From contig NZ_JANDBD010000001.1 of assembly GCF_024320865.1 (NCBI RefSeq), positions 248,001-312,000 on the forward strand: 64,000 nt of DNA. Reading direction: 5' to 3'. Both the position numbers and the translations under genes were made by a program. A model generated the notes under the pieces. It was not told where the DNA came from. It worked only from the letters and a program-made list of their open reading frames with translations, and searched no databases. This document shows, in pieces, positions 47,987 through 58,144 of this stretch (its first letter is position 1; each line of letters starts with the position of its first letter). This DNA is from Mycolicibacterium arenosum (GTDB lineage Bacteria > Actinomycetota > Actinomycetes > Mycobacteriales > Mycobacteriaceae).

Positions 47987-48862
47987 GTGTCCTCCACGTT
48001 TCTCGGCCGACCGGTGGCCGGCGATCGCGCGCTGATCATGGCGATCGTCAACCGGACGCCGGACTCGTTCTACGACCGCGGCGCCACCTTCACCGACGAG
48101 GCCGCCAAGGACGCCGTCCACCGCGTGGTGGCCGAGGGAGCCGACGTCGTCGACATCGGCGGCGTGAAGGCGGGCCCCGGCAGCGTCGTCGACGCCGACG
48201 AGGAGGTCGCCCGCGTCGTGCCGTTCATCGAATGGCTGCGCGGCGCCTACCCCGACCAGCTGATCAGCGTCGACACCTGGCGAGCGTCGGTGGCGAAACA
48301 GGCGTGCGCCGCAGGTGCCGACCTGATCAACGACACCTGGGGCGGCCACGATCGGGAACTACCCGACGTCGCCGCCGAGTTCGGTGCCGGGCTGGTCTGC
48401 TCGCACACCGGCGGCGCGATACCGCGGACCCGACCGTTCCGGGTCAACTACGGACTCTCCGAGCGGGGCGTGGTCGAGGATGTGATCGCCGAGGTGACGG
48501 CGGCCGCTGAACGCGCAGCGGCAAACGGCGTCGCCCGTGATCGGATCTTGATCGACCCGACCCATGACTTCGGTAAGAACACTCGTCATGGTCTTAGTTT
48601 GTTGCGCCACGTAAAAGATCTTGTTAATACCGGATGGCCTGTCCTGATGGCGCTGAGCAACAAGGATTTCGTCGGGGAGACTCTGGGTGTGGAACTCACC
48701 GAGCGCCTGGAGGGCACCCTGGCGGCGACGGCACTCGCCGCCGCCGAGGGGGCCCGGATGTTTCGGGTGCACGAGGTGGGGCCCACTCGGCGCGTGCTCG
48801 AGATGGTCGCGTCGATCCAGGGTGTGCGTGCACCGTCGAGGACCGTAAGGGGACTGGCATGA
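47987..48862 (+). CDS. folP2: FolP2, dihydropteroate synthase homologue
   Basis: The 291-residue TIM barrel shows MAIVNRTPDSFYDRG near the N-terminus, VDIGGVKAGPG, DTWRASVA, NDTWGG and a C-terminal RVHEVG. It keeps the pterin-site fold, but the second conserved strand reads DIGGVKAGP instead of DVGGESTRP of active DHPS. FolP2 (Rv1207) is thought not to replace FolP1. GTG 47987 has TAGCCT 7 nt upstream. It overlaps gpgS by 4 bp. Bases 48573-48637 have an unusually low GC content and rare codons. Confidence 0.9.
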   Translation: MSSTFLGRPVAGDRALIMAIVNRTPDSFYDRGATFTDEAAKDAVHRVVAEGADVVDIGGVKAGPGSVVDADEEVARVVPFIEWLRGAYPDQLISVDTWRASVAKQACAAGADLINDTWGGHDRELPDVAAEFGAGLVCSHTGGAIPRTRPFRVNYGLSERGVVEDVIAEVTAAAERAAANGVARDRILIDPTHDFGKNTRHGLSLLRHVKDLVNTGWPVLMALSNKDFVGETLGVELTERLEGTLAATALAAAEGARMFRVHEVGPTRRVLEMVASIQGVRAPSRTVRGLA

Positions 48863-49809
48863 GTCTTGTACCGGAACTATCGGCAGCCGACGGCGTAGCG
48901 GAACATCCGTGGATGTTCGATCACAGCTTCGGGCGACCGGAGTGGACGGTCGAGGAACTGGTCGCCGCGAAAGCCGGCCGGACGGTCTCGGTCGTGCTGC
49001 CCGCGCTGAACGAGGAGGAGACGGTCGCCTCGGTCGTCGAGACCATCACCCCGCTGCTCGGCGGACTGGTCGACGAACTCATCGTGCTCGACTCGGGATC
49101 GACCGACGACACCGAGATCCGGGCCGTCGCCGCCGGCGCCAGGGTCGTGAGCCGCGAGCAGGCCCTGCCCGAGATCGAACCCCAGCCCGGCAAGGGCGAG
49201 GTGCTGTGGCGCTCGCTGGCCGCGACCACCGGCGACCTGATCGTCTTCGTCGACTCGGACCTGATCGACCCCGACCCGATGTTCGTGCCCAAGTTGCTCG
49301 GCCCGCTGCTCACGGTCGACGGAGTGCATCTCGTCAAGGGCTTCTACCGCCGCCCGCTGAAGGTCAGCGGCAGCGAGGACGCCAACGGGGGCGGGCGTGT
49401 CACCGAGTTGGTCGCCAGGCCTCTGCTCGCCGCGTTGCGCCCGGAGCTGACGTGCCTGCTGCAACCGCTCGGCGGCGAGTACGCGGGCACCCGCGAACTC
49501 CTGACGGCGGTGCCCTTCGCGCCGGCGTACGGCGTCGAGATCGGGCTGTTGATCGACACCTACGACCGCCTCGGCCTGGACGCCATCGCGCAGGTGAACC
49601 TCGGCGTGCGGACTCACCGCAACCGCCCGCTGACGGAGCTGGCGTCGATGAGCCGACAGGTCATCGCGACGCTGCTGTCTCGCTGCGGAATCCCCGACTC
49701 CGGGGTGGGGCTCACGCAGTTCTTCGCCGACGGCGACGACTACACCGCCCGGTCGTCGACGGTGTCGCTGGCCGACCGGCCACCGATGAACACCCTGCGC
49801 CCGCGCTGA
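48859..49809 (+). CDS. gpgS: Glucosyl-3-phosphoglycerate synthase
   Basis: GpgS links glucose from an NDP-sugar to 3-phosphoglycerate, the first step to methylglucose lipopolysaccharide. The 316-residue GT81-family enzyme has SVVLPALNEEETVASVVE near residue 44, the metal-binding DSD in FVDSDLIDPDP near 132, and GGEYAG near 203. ATG 48859 overlaps folP2 (ATGA). It matches Rv1208. Confidence 0.95.
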   Translation: MSLVPELSAADGVAEHPWMFDHSFGRPEWTVEELVAAKAGRTVSVVLPALNEEETVASVVETITPLLGGLVDELIVLDSGSTDDTEIRAVAAGARVVSREQALPEIEPQPGKGEVLWRSLAATTGDLIVFVDSDLIDPDPMFVPKLLGPLLTVDGVHLVKGFYRRPLKVSGSEDANGGGRVTELVARPLLAALRPELTCLLQPLGGEYAGTRELLTAVPFAPAYGVEIGLLIDTYDRLGLDAIAQVNLGVRTHRNRPLTELASMSRQVIATLLSRCGIPDSGVGLTQFFADGDDYTARSSTVSLADRPPMNTLRPR

Positions 49810-49852
49810 GGGCACCGTCGGGCTGTCGGGCCGTTAGGGCAGTATCGACGTC

Positions 49853-50230
49853 GTGACCATGATCCTTCTGTACCTGGTCGTCCTGATCCTGGTGGCCGTC
49901 GTCCTGTTCGGCGTCGGCAGCGTCGTCTTCGGCCGCGGTGAGCGGCTGCCACCGCTGCCGCACGGCACCACCGCGACGGTGTTGCCGGCGTCCGGTGTCA
50001 CCGGCGGCGACGTCGAGGCCCTCAAGTTCACCCAGACGCTGCGCGGCTACAAGACCAGCGAAGTCGACTGGGTGCTCGACCGGCTGGGTGCCGAACTGGA
50101 TCTGCTGCGGGGAGAGCTGTCCGCGGTGCGCGCGGCGTACGGCCTCGACGCCCACGACACCGCAGACGACCATCCCGCCCACGCGCTGCCGGATGACGAC
50201 GCGGACGCCGAGGCGCAGGCTGAGCGGTGA
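49853..50230 (+). CDS. DivIVA-domain single-pass membrane protein (Rv1209-like)
   Basis: An N-terminal transmembrane helix (LLYLVVLILVAVVLFGVGS) is followed by a linker and a DivIVA-type segment, FTQTLRGYKTSEVDWVLDRLGAEL. The acidic C-terminus is disordered. It may bind curved membrane or cell-pole proteins. GTG 49853 overlaps nothing upstream; its end overlaps tagA by 4 bp. Confidence 0.85.
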   Translation: MTMILLYLVVLILVAVVLFGVGSVVFGRGERLPPLPHGTTATVLPASGVTGGDVEALKFTQTLRGYKTSEVDWVLDRLGAELDLLRGELSAVRAAYGLDAHDTADDHPAHALPDDDADAEAQAER

Positions 50231-50829
50231 CCGCCTTCCCGGACGACGGCAGGACGCGCTGCGGGTGGGCGGTGGTCGGCGGATCACGGCCTCCGACAGC
50301 CGATTCCGTCATGTACCGCGATTACCACGACACCGAGTGGGGTCAACCGCTGCACGGCGCCCAGGCGCTGTTCGAGCGGATGTCGCTGGAGGCGTTCCAA
50401 AGCGGGCTGTCGTGGCTCATCATCCTCCGCAAGCGGGAGAACTTCCGGCGCGCGTTCAAGGGGTTCGACATCGCCGAGGTGGCCCGCTTCACCGACCGCG
50501 ACGTGGAGCGCCTGATGGCCGACGCGGGCATCGTGCGCAACCTGTCCAAGGTCGAGGCCACGATCAGCAACGCCCGCGTGGCCGCCGATCTGAGCGACCG
50601 TGACGTCGACCTCGACGAGTTGCTGTGGTCCTTCGCGCCCGACCGGCGGCCCCGTCCGGCCGCGCTGTCCGACGTCCCGGCCGTCACGCCGGAATCCACG
50701 GCCATGGCCAAGGAGCTCAAGAAGCGCGGGTTCAGGTTCGTGGGCCCGACGACCGCCTACGCGCTGATGCAGGCGACCGGAATGGTGGACGACCACGTCG
50801 CCGACTGCTGGGTTCCGAGTCCCTCCTGA
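50227..50829 (+). CDS. tagA: DNA-3-methyladenine glycosylase I
   Basis: TagA excises 3-methyladenine. The 200-residue protein has RCGWAV near the N-terminus, YRDYHDTEWGQPLHG near 30, LEAFQSGLSWLIILRKRENF near 55-74, and a later zinc-ligand region (DDHVADCW). GTG 50227 overlaps the previous gene (GTGA). It matches Rv1210. Confidence 0.93.
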   Translation: MTAFPDDGRTRCGWAVVGGSRPPTADSVMYRDYHDTEWGQPLHGAQALFERMSLEAFQSGLSWLIILRKRENFRRAFKGFDIAEVARFTDRDVERLMADAGIVRNLSKVEATISNARVAADLSDRDVDLDELLWSFAPDRRPRPAALSDVPAVTPESTAMAKELKKRGFRFVGPTTAYALMQATGMVDDHVADCWVPSPS

Positions 50830-50984
50830 GGGCTCAACACCGGGTCTTTGCACACGCAACGCCGCGGATAGGGAAGAATGGTCGGAGTTCAGTTGCAGTT
50901 CAGCGCCGGGAGCTGTCGCCATGTGGCCTCTCGGCCTCGACCGGATCCGTTGGCGGGCCCGGCGTCATGTGGAGGGAGTACTCG

Positions 50985-51152
50985 ATGGCGGCGATGAAGC
51001 CCCGGACTGGAGACGGTCCGCTTGAAGCAACCAAGGAGGGGCGGGGCATCGTGATGCGAGTACCACTTGAGGGCGGTGGGCGCCTCGTCGTCGAGTTGAC
51101 GCCGGACGAGGCCGCGGCCCTCGGCGAGGAACTTAAGAACGTCACCAGCTAG
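50985..51152 (+). CDS. DUF3117 small protein (Rv1211-like)
   Basis: This 55-residue protein (MAAMKPRTGDGPLEATKEG at its start, then RLVVELTPDEAAALGEEL) is a small conserved actinobacterial family of unknown function. A ggaggg ribosome site lies about 10 nt before ATG 50985. The preceding 155 bp have no other gene. Confidence 0.88.
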   Translation: MAAMKPRTGDGPLEATKEGRGIVMRVPLEGGGRLVVELTPDEAAALGEELKNVTS

Positions 51153-51198
51153 CGAGTCGGCGCGGGACGTGCGCGAGGCGCATGACCCGCGCCGAATG

Positions 51199-52353
51199 CT
51201 ATGCGGACACCTTGCGGTAGATCGCATGAGTCTGCTCGGCGATCGTCGCCCAGGAGAACTCGTCGATACACCGTTGACGCCCGGTGCGGCCGTACTCGGC
51301 GGCGCGTTCGGGATCGGCCGCCAGCGCGTTGACGGCGTCCGCCAGATCCCGCTCGAACCGCGTCGGTTCCGCCGCGTCGTAGTGCACGAGCGAGCCCGTC
51401 GTGCCGTCGGCCACCACCTCGGGGATGCCGCCGACGTCGGACGCCACCACCGCCGTGCCGCACGCCATCGCCTCGAGGTTCACGATCCCGAGTGGTTCGT
51501 ACACCGATGGGCATACGAAAACCGTTGATGCCGAGAGGATCTCACGAATCTGCTCGGTGGGGCGCATGTCCTGCACCCAGAACACGCCCTTGCGGGCCCG
51601 CTGCAACTCCTCGACGGCGTCCTTGACCTCCGCGGCGATCCCCGGGGTGTCGGGCGCGCCGGCGCACAGGACCAGTTGCACGTCGGGCGCGAACGCGTGG
51701 GCGGCGGCCACCAGGTGCGCGACGCCCTTCTGCCGGGTGATCCGGCCGACGAACGAGACGATCGGCTTGCCCGTGTCGACGCCGAGTTCCGCGAGTACGG
51801 ACCCGGCGGGCACGGGACGCCACGCCTGCGTGTCGATCCCGTTGCGCACCACGTGGACCCGGTCGGGGTCCAACGCCGGGTACGCCCGGAGCACGTCCTC
51901 GCGCATCCCCGAGCTGACGGCGATCACGGCGTCGGCGGCTTCGACGGCGGTGCGCTCGACCCACGACGACACGCGGTACCCACCGCCCAGCTGTTCGGCC
52001 TTCCACGGCCGCATGGGTTCGAGTGAATGCGCCGTCAGCACATGGGGAATGCCGTAGAGAAGGGCGGTGAGGTGTCCGGCCATCCCGGCGTACCACGTGT
52101 GCGAGTGCACGACCGTCGCCGCCGATGCGTCGTTGACCATCACGAGATCGGCGGAGAGGGTCGTCAGCGCCGCGTTGGCACCCGCCAGCGCGGGATCGGG
52201 CTGGGCGACGATCGCGGTGTCGCGCGGTGCGCCCATGCAGTGCACGTCGACGTCGCACAGCTGCCGCAGTTGCGCGACGAGTTCCGTGACGTGGACCCCG
52301 GCACCGCCGTAGACCTCCGGCGGATACTCCCGAGTCATCATCGCCACTCGCAT
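51199..52353 (-). CDS. glgM: GlgM, alpha-maltose-1-phosphate synthase
   Basis: This GT4 glycosyltransferase (384 residues) extends alpha-glucan precursors by making maltose-1-phosphate from ADP-glucose. Motifs: REYPPEVYGGAGVHVTELV at the N-terminus, VSFVGRITRQKGVAHLV near 195, and EPLGIVNLEAMACGTAVVAS near 290-309. ATG 52353 lies 7 nt after TACGGT and is probably leaderless. It is divergent from glgC, its ADP-glucose supplier. Confidence 0.94.
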   Translation of the reverse strand: MRVAMMTREYPPEVYGGAGVHVTELVAQLRQLCDVDVHCMGAPRDTAIVAQPDPALAGANAALTTLSADLVMVNDASAATVVHSHTWYAGMAGHLTALLYGIPHVLTAHSLEPMRPWKAEQLGGGYRVSSWVERTAVEAADAVIAVSSGMREDVLRAYPALDPDRVHVVRNGIDTQAWRPVPAGSVLAELGVDTGKPIVSFVGRITRQKGVAHLVAAAHAFAPDVQLVLCAGAPDTPGIAAEVKDAVEELQRARKGVFWVQDMRPTEQIREILSASTVFVCPSVYEPLGIVNLEAMACGTAVVASDVGGIPEVVADGTTGSLVHYDAAEPTRFERDLADAVNALAADPERAAEYGRTGRQRCIDEFSWATIAEQTHAIYRKVSA

Positions 52354-52360
52354 GAGTACG

Positions 52361-52483
52361 ACCGTAGTTCACCGCGGGAGCCGTTGTGGTCCTGCTGCAC
52401 CAATTGCGTTGATGCGTTTGGGAGTGCGAACACGCGGGCAATCGAGCGAATGGCTAGCCGCCGTCCCGGCCTGCCGATAGGTT
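52361..52483. promoter_or_regulatory. Divergent glgM/glgC promoters
   Basis: The minus-strand -10 TACGGT (52366-52361) lies 7 nt from the glgM ATG and the plus-strand TAGGTT (52478-52483) lies 6 nt from the glgC ATG. Both predict leaderless mRNAs. The 110 bp between have no other clear element. Confidence 0.5.
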
Positions 52484-52489
52484 TGAACC

Positions 52490-53704
52490 ATGAGGGAGTT
52501 GCCGCACGTCCTCGGCATCGTCTTAGCCGGCGGTGAGGGCAAACGCCTGTACCCATTGACCGCCGACCGTGCTAAACCCGCGGTCCCCTTCGGCGGTGCG
52601 TATCGACTCATCGATTTCGTGCTGTCGAACCTCGTCAACGCGCGGTATTTGAAGATCTGCGTTCTGACGCAATACAAGTCGCATTCGCTGGACCGGCACA
52701 TCTCGCAGAACTGGAGGCTTTCCGGGCTTGCCGGGGAGTACATCACGCCGGTGCCGGCGCAGCAGCGGCTCGGGCCGCGGTGGTACACCGGATCGGCTGA
52801 CGCGATCCTGCAGTCGCTGAACCTGGTCTACGACGAGGACCCGGACTACGTCGTCGTGTTCGGTGCGGACCACATCTACCGGATGGATCCGGAGCAGATG
52901 CTGCAGTTCCACATCGAGAGCGGTGCGGGTGTCACGGTGGCGGGCATCCGGGTGCCGCGGGCCGAGGCGAGCGCATTCGGCGTCATCGACTCCGACGAGT
53001 CGGGACGAATCCGCGCGTTCATCGAGAAGCCCGCCGATCCGCCGGGCACCCCCGACGACCCCGAGCAGACGTTCGCGTCGATGGGCAATTACATCTTCAG
53101 CACCAAGGTTCTGGTCGATGCGATCAAAGCCGATGCCGACGAGGACACCTCCGATCACGACATGGGCGGCGACATCATCCCGCGCCTGGTGGCCGACGGC
53201 ATGGCCGCGGTCTACGACTTCAACGACAACGAGGTCCCCGGGTCGACCGAACGAGATCACGGCTACTGGCGTGACGTCGGAACGCTCGACGCCTTCTACG
53301 ACGCGCACATGGATCTGGTGTCGGTGCACCCGGTGTTCAACCTGTACAACCGGCGCTGGCCGATCCTCGGCGAGTCCGCCAACCTGGCGCCCGCGAAGTT
53401 CGTCAACGGCGGCTCGGCGCAGGAGTCGGTCGTCGGCGCGGGCAGTATCGTCTCGGCGGCGTCGGTACGTAACTCGGTGCTGTCGTCCAACGTCGTCATC
53501 GACGACGGGGCGATCGTCGAGGGCAGCGTCCTGATGCCGGGCGTGCGGATCGGCCGCGGTGCGGTCGTGCGGCACGCGATCCTCGACAAGAACGTGGTCG
53601 TCGGGCCCGGCGAAATGGTCGGCGTGGATCTCGAGAAGGACCGCGAGCGCTTCGCCATCAGCTCCGGCGGCGTCGTCGCCGTCGGCAAGGGCGTCTGGAT
53701 CTAG
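52490..53704 (+). CDS. glgC: Glucose-1-phosphate adenylyltransferase
   Basis: GlgC makes ADP-glucose for glycogen and capsular glucan. The 404-residue protein has the nucleotidyltransferase motif [25 protein letters not shown] split over residues 11-35, YRMDPEQML near 126, IEKP near 175, and a C-terminal left-handed beta-helix. The stop shares CTAG with the convergent DUF4126 gene. Confidence 0.96.
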   Translation: MRELPHVLGIVLAGGEGKRLYPLTADRAKPAVPFGGAYRLIDFVLSNLVNARYLKICVLTQYKSHSLDRHISQNWRLSGLAGEYITPVPAQQRLGPRWYTGSADAILQSLNLVYDEDPDYVVVFGADHIYRMDPEQMLQFHIESGAGVTVAGIRVPRAEASAFGVIDSDESGRIRAFIEKPADPPGTPDDPEQTFASMGNYIFSTKVLVDAIKADADEDTSDHDMGGDIIPRLVADGMAAVYDFNDNEVPGSTERDHGYWRDVGTLDAFYDAHMDLVSVHPVFNLYNRRWPILGESANLAPAKFVNGGSAQESVVGAGSIVSAASVRNSVLSSNVVIDDGAIVEGSVLMPGVRIGRGAVVRHAILDKNVVVGPGEMVGVDLEKDRERFAISSGGVVAVGKGVWI

Positions 53705-54291
53705 GCCGTCGCTGCGCGCTGCTTTTGTCGCCGGCGCCGGATCAACGTGAATGCCGCCCACGCGATGAACACCAGCGCGAAGACCACCAGCACCGGCAGC
53801 AGGATCGCCACGAACACCAGTCCGATGCTGAGGCCGTCCTCGATGGTGCTCAGCACCGGTGCGGCCACCCCGGCCGTCGCGACGTTGGCGACGGGCCGGA
53901 CCGCGGACTTCGTCAGGTGCATCAGCAGCGCGACGACGACGCCGACGACGACGGGAATCCACTGACCCGACGACACGACCGCGCCCGGATCGGCGACGGC
54001 CGCCGTCTCGGCCGAGGTGCCCGCCCCGAACACGATGCCGCCCGCGGTCGGTCGGACGAAGGTCTGGATCACGTCGTTGACGCTGTCGAGGGCGGGGATC
54101 TTGTCGGCGACGACCTCGACGGCGAGCAGCACGGCCACGATCGCGATGACCCAGCCGTTCTCGAGCCACGCCCAGCCGGCGGGCAGGTTGACCAGGTCGG
54201 TGAATCGCGCCAGCAGCCCCATCGCCAGAAGCGGGATGTAGGCGTTGAGTCCGGCCGCGCTTGCGAGTCCGAGGCCGGTGAGCCACTCCAT
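53701..54291 (-). CDS. DUF4126-type membrane protein
   Basis: The 196-residue protein has about five hydrophobic helices and a short basic C-terminus ([12 protein letters not shown]). [21 protein letters not shown] at the N-terminus is typical of DUF4126. Function unknown. ATG 54291 is the first plausible start; the frame continues without signals to 54531. Confidence 0.82.
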   Translation of the reverse strand: MEWLTGLGLASAAGLNAYIPLLAMGLLARFTDLVNLPAGWAWLENGWVIAIVAVLLAVEVVADKIPALDSVNDVIQTFVRPTAGGIVFGAGTSAETAAVADPGAVVSSGQWIPVVVGVVVALLMHLTKSAVRPVANVATAGVAAPVLSTIEDGLSIGLVFVAILLPVLVVFALVFIAWAAFTLIRRRRQKQRAATA

Positions 54292-54320
54292 GTGATCAGT
54301 ATGGCGTCGTGCGTGCTCGT

Positions 54321-55579
54321 TCAGGCGGCGTTGCACCAGGCGAGGTGGTCGGCGAAGACGATCTCGATGCGACTCGCGGGCGGCCGCATTCGACCCGGTA
54401 GTGGCGGGGCCGCCGAGCGGTGCGTTGCTCCGGTGGGTGTGGTGAGTTCGGAGGTGTGGGTGCCGTCGCGCTCGCGTGCGGTGGTGACTCGCCAGCCGGG
54501 GGCTTGTTTGGCGTAGTTGCACGCCTCGCACGTGCCTTCGCCGTTGAGTTCGCTTGTCTGGCCGCCGCTCTGGTGCGGCTGCGCGTGGTCGGTGTGGCGG
54601 ATCGGGGCGTCGCAGTACGGGGTGCGGCAGGTGTCGTCGCGGAAACCGATCAACCGGGCCAGACCCTTGGGGAACAGCCGGGCTCGCGACTCCATGGCGA
54701 CCAGCGCCCCGGACGCCGGGTGTCGGTCGAGCCGGCGCAGGGTGGCTGCGGAGCGTTCGTCGACGACCGCGTCGCCGGCCAGTCGGCAGGCGATCGCGGC
54801 CGGGATCGGACCGTAGCCGGGCACCCGCGCGGGGACGTCGTCACCGCCGAGCAGTGTCTCGTCGGTGATCACCAGGTCCACCGCGATCGGCACCGGGACC
54901 TCGGCGGGGCGGCCGGTGATGCGTTCGTAGAGGGTGTCGGCCATGACCTGGCCGCGGCCGCGACCGTCGACGCTCAGATCGGCTTCCCGTTTCAGGGCGG
55001 CGTAGACCCCGACGCCCTGGGCATCGGCAGCAGGGCCGTCACGTAGGTCATGTTGTCCGGTGCCGGTCGCACGGTGACGGTGCGTTCGGACTCGGCGCGC
55101 ACGGCGCGGTCCACGACGGCCTGCGGGTCCAGTTCGTAGGCGATCGCCTTGGCGTCGGCGGCGATCCGCTTGTCGCCCTTGCCTTCCAGAGGCGACGGGT
55201 CGGCGCACATCCGGCGGTCCAGTTCGCGGCGGTCCTCGACGTCCAGGCACGCCGACTCCCGCACGATCAGGGTGGCCCGCCACTCCGAGAGCGCCCCGGC
55301 CCTCAACGCGGCCAGGGTGCGGGGCATCTCGTGGACCAGCGCGCGGGCGAACCCGAGGTGGCGACCGCCCCGATTCGGGGAGTCGTGGCGCGCGAGGGCG
55401 ATCTCACCGCCCAGGCCCGTACAGCGGCGACGGGCGGGCACGCCCTCGGCGGCTTCCCGCGCGCGGCGCAGGGTCTCCAGTTCGACGGTCAGTTCGGCCT
55501 GCTCGGCGGCAGCGGCGGACTTGCCGAGCTCGAGCGCCCCGATGCGCTCGACCAGCGCAGATTCAGCCGGGTAGAACAT
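54321..55579 (-). pseudogene. 13E12/DUF222 HNH-endonuclease gene with a frameshift
   Basis: From ATG 55579 (MFYPAESALVERIGALE) the DUF222 region reads to about 55020, ending LLPMPRASGSTPP. The family sequence then continues in another frame as AQGVGVYAALKREADLSV and runs to the HNH motif (CRTPYC..HTDHAQP..CEACNYAKQ) ending at 54321. One base appears missing around 55017-55026: adding a G after ccgatg restores LLPMAQGVGVYAAL. The 13E12 REP-type genes are multicopy in mycobacteria. It could be a true pseudogene or an assembly error. Confidence 0.8.
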
Positions 55580-55623
55580 GTGTTCGATGCTACAGCGCAC
55601 GTGTGACAGGAGGCGGAATGCTC

Positions 55624-55818
55624 TCACCCCCGCTGCCGAGGCACCTTCTGACTCTTCGGCCGCGTGTGCTCCGGGACCTTCGGCATGTTGCTCACCGTGC
55701 GGTGTCTGCCCGCCAGGGTGGTGAACGACCTCTTGCAGCGTGGGCAGACCGCTTTGCCCGACACATCGACCGTCCAGGCCTTGCCGCCGCCAGGGCAGCT
55801 CATCTCGGTCGCACTCAC
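55624..55818 (-). CDS. Small cysteine-rich (zinc-ribbon-like) protein
   Basis: The 64-residue basic protein has CPGG and CPRC motifs 20 residues apart (AVCPRCKRSF), a possible zinc site, and a Lys/Arg/Pro-rich tail. GTG 55818 has TACGCT 6 nt upstream, which supports a leaderless start. Function unknown. Confidence 0.6.
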   Translation of the reverse strand: MSATEMSCPGGGKAWTVDVSGKAVCPRCKRSFTTLAGRHRTVSNMPKVPEHTRPKSQKVPRQRG

Positions 55819-55840
55819 CCTGAGAGCGTACGACGTGACG

Positions 55841-56515
55841 TCACCACACTCCCGGCACCAGCCGGTAGTGCACCTGCTCCATGTAGTCGTCGTAACCGGC
55901 GAGTTCGTCGCGCATCGCCTTCTCCTCGTCGAGAATGCGGGCGACGAAGACCAGCACGCTCGGCACCACGACGACCAGCCCCCAGTAGGAGCCGAGCGCC
56001 GGCGGTGTTCCCGCGGTCATGATCAACGCGCCGACGTACATCGGGTGGCGCACCACACCGTAGAGACCCGTGGACACGAGCTCCTGGCCCGCCTCCACGG
56101 TGATGGTCGCGGCCGCGTAGTTGTTCTGCGCGATCACCAGGTATGCCAGGACGATTCCGGCCGCCACCAACACGTCGCCGCCGATGACGACGGGCGTCGG
56201 CACAGCGGACCAGCCGAACCGGTGATCCAGCGCACTCACCACCGACACCGCCACGACCGCCACCAGGATGCCGATGTTGATGAGCTTCTGGACCGCCCGC
56301 GTCTCCGCCATCGGTCCGGAGCGCAGGCGACGCTGGAATGCGTCCGGATGCCGGACGGCCAGATGCACCGTCGGTCCCATCGTCGAGACAACGAACACGG
56401 CGATGAACGCCCACGCCTGCCAGTAGTCGAATGTGCCTGCGGGCCAGAACAACAGCACCCCGAAGAACAGCACACTCCCGGCGGTCGAACCCAGCAGTTG
56501 CAGTGCGATCTTCAC
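55841..56515 (-). CDS. Isoprenylcysteine carboxyl methyltransferase-like membrane protein
   Basis: The 224-residue membrane protein has about five helices and the C-terminal ICMT/PEMT-type motif LYGVVRHPMYVGALI near 153-167 followed by LDEEKAM. Such bacterial enzymes methylate various small or lipid acceptors using SAM. GTG 56515 has gaggagg upstream. It starts 13 bp after the end of the ABC permease on the same strand. Confidence 0.85.
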   Translation of the reverse strand: MKIALQLLGSTAGSVLFFGVLLFWPAGTFDYWQAWAFIAVFVVSTMGPTVHLAVRHPDAFQRRLRSGPMAETRAVQKLINIGILVAVVAVSVVSALDHRFGWSAVPTPVVIGGDVLVAAGIVLAYLVIAQNNYAAATITVEAGQELVSTGLYGVVRHPMYVGALIMTAGTPPALGSYWGLVVVVPSVLVFVARILDEEKAMRDELAGYDDYMEQVHYRLVPGVW

Positions 56516-56527
56516 CGTCGACCTCCT

Positions 56528-58144
56528 CTATGCGGCGTCGCGGTTTCGGTACACGACGCACGCCACCGCAGTCAGCGCCAGTGCCACTACGACCAGCACG
56601 ACGCCGGCGCCGGCTGATACCTCCGACGGCGCCCTGGTCTGGCCGACCGGCGACAGGTCGATGAGCCACTGTGGCAGGCGTAGCAGCGCGCCCAGGTACA
56701 GGGCGGCTACCACGAACGTCACTGCGAGCCAACCGATCCCCGGCATCCGCACAGCGACCGCCACTGCTGCGATTCCAGCCAGTACGGCCATCGCGGGCAC
56801 GAAGGCCAACCCCGCCAGCGTCAGCCGCAGCACGGTCGACGGCTCACCGGTGGTGAACGCCGCCCCCAGTCCGTTGCCCAGGCCCGCGCAGAACAGCAGC
56901 ACCGCCGATCCCATGACCGCCGCGAGCACCGCTGTCAGCAGCCACCGCCACCGGGACACCGCGCCCGCCAGGACCGCCTCGCCGAGGCCGGATCGCTCGT
57001 CGGCGTACACCCTCAGCACCGCCGACACGACGTACGCCGTGGCCGCCGCGGCCAGGAACTGCGTCATCGTCGTGTAGACACCGTCGGCACCCTGTGCGGC
57101 GAGCACCCGCGCGATCAGTTCATTGTTCTGTGCGGCGTCCTGCAGCGACGAGGTCATCGAGCCGAATGCCAGTCCCGCGATGAACAATCCGACCGACCAG
57201 CCGATCGTCTGACCGCGCTGCAGCGTCAGGTGCAGTCGGAGCGGACCGGCGATCCGGTGCGCACCGGGATGCTCGCCGGACGACGGAAGGGTCCCGGCGT
57301 CGTACTGGCGGCGCGCCTCCAACGCGACAGTCGAGCCGATCAGGGCGAGGGTCAGTGTCACCAGCAGCGCCAGCGGCCACCAGCGCAGGTCGACGAACGC
57401 TCGCATCTGCTGTGCCCATGCGATCGGCGAGAACCAACTCAGCGCGCTGCCCGAATGGTCGATGACGTCACCCGCACCGCGAACGAGCGCGGCCGCTGCC
57501 AGCGCGCCGAGGGCGGCCCCCGTGGCAGTCCGCGATTGACGCCACAGCTGTGCGGTGACCGCGGCCGTCGCACCGAAGACCATTGCCACCGTGGTGATTC
57601 CGAGGCACATCGCGGCGGTTTCGACCACGGAGAAACCGGTCGCCGCCATCGCGACGGTCATCGTGACCGTCAGCACCAGCAGAGCACCCCCGACGAGGAG
57701 CAGCGCGGCGGCGGTCCGCGCGTGCCGCCCGACGACTGAGGCCAGCACCAGTTCGGCCGAACCGCTCTCCTCCTCGGCGCGGGTGTGCCGAATCACGCTG
57801 AGCACGGCCAGGATCGACGTGGCGACGATCATCGTCAGCATCAGCTCATTCGCCATCATCGTGCCGAGATCGGTTTCGTCGCCGCCGAACATCGGCCCGC
57901 CCAGCATCATCCCGGCGGGCGTCTTGAGCAGGTTCACCCTGGTCATCCGCTCTTCGGCACTCGGGTACGCGAGCTCGATGGCGTTGGGCGCGTACACCAT
58001 CATCAGCGTCAGCGTGCCGACCCACACCGACAGCCGCACCCGGTCGCGGCGCAGCGCCAACCGGAGCAGCCGTCCCGTGCCGCTCAACGGTGAGCCCGCC
58101 GGTGGAGCTTCGTGCCGTCCCGGCGCCACCGCCACCGCGCTCAC
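56528..58144 (-). CDS. ABC transporter permease (Rv1217c-like efflux)
   Basis: This 538-residue membrane protein has about 12 hydrophobic helices in two halves, as in the tetronasin-type exporter permeases. It forms an exporter with the ATPase encoded next to it, linked in M. tuberculosis to drug efflux. GTG 58144 overlaps the ATPase stop (GTGA). Confidence 0.9.
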   Translation of the reverse strand: MSAVAVAPGRHEAPPAGSPLSGTGRLLRLALRRDRVRLSVWVGTLTLMMVYAPNAIELAYPSAEERMTRVNLLKTPAGMMLGGPMFGGDETDLGTMMANELMLTMIVATSILAVLSVIRHTRAEEESGSAELVLASVVGRHARTAAALLLVGGALLVLTVTMTVAMAATGFSVVETAAMCLGITTVAMVFGATAAVTAQLWRQSRTATGAALGALAAAALVRGAGDVIDHSGSALSWFSPIAWAQQMRAFVDLRWWPLALLVTLTLALIGSTVALEARRQYDAGTLPSSGEHPGAHRIAGPLRLHLTLQRGQTIGWSVGLFIAGLAFGSMTSSLQDAAQNNELIARVLAAQGADGVYTTMTQFLAAAATAYVVSAVLRVYADERSGLGEAVLAGAVSRWRWLLTAVLAAVMGSAVLLFCAGLGNGLGAAFTTGEPSTVLRLTLAGLAFVPAMAVLAGIAAVAVAVRMPGIGWLAVTFVVAALYLGALLRLPQWLIDLSPVGQTRAPSEVSAGAGVVLVVVALALTAVACVVYRNRDAA

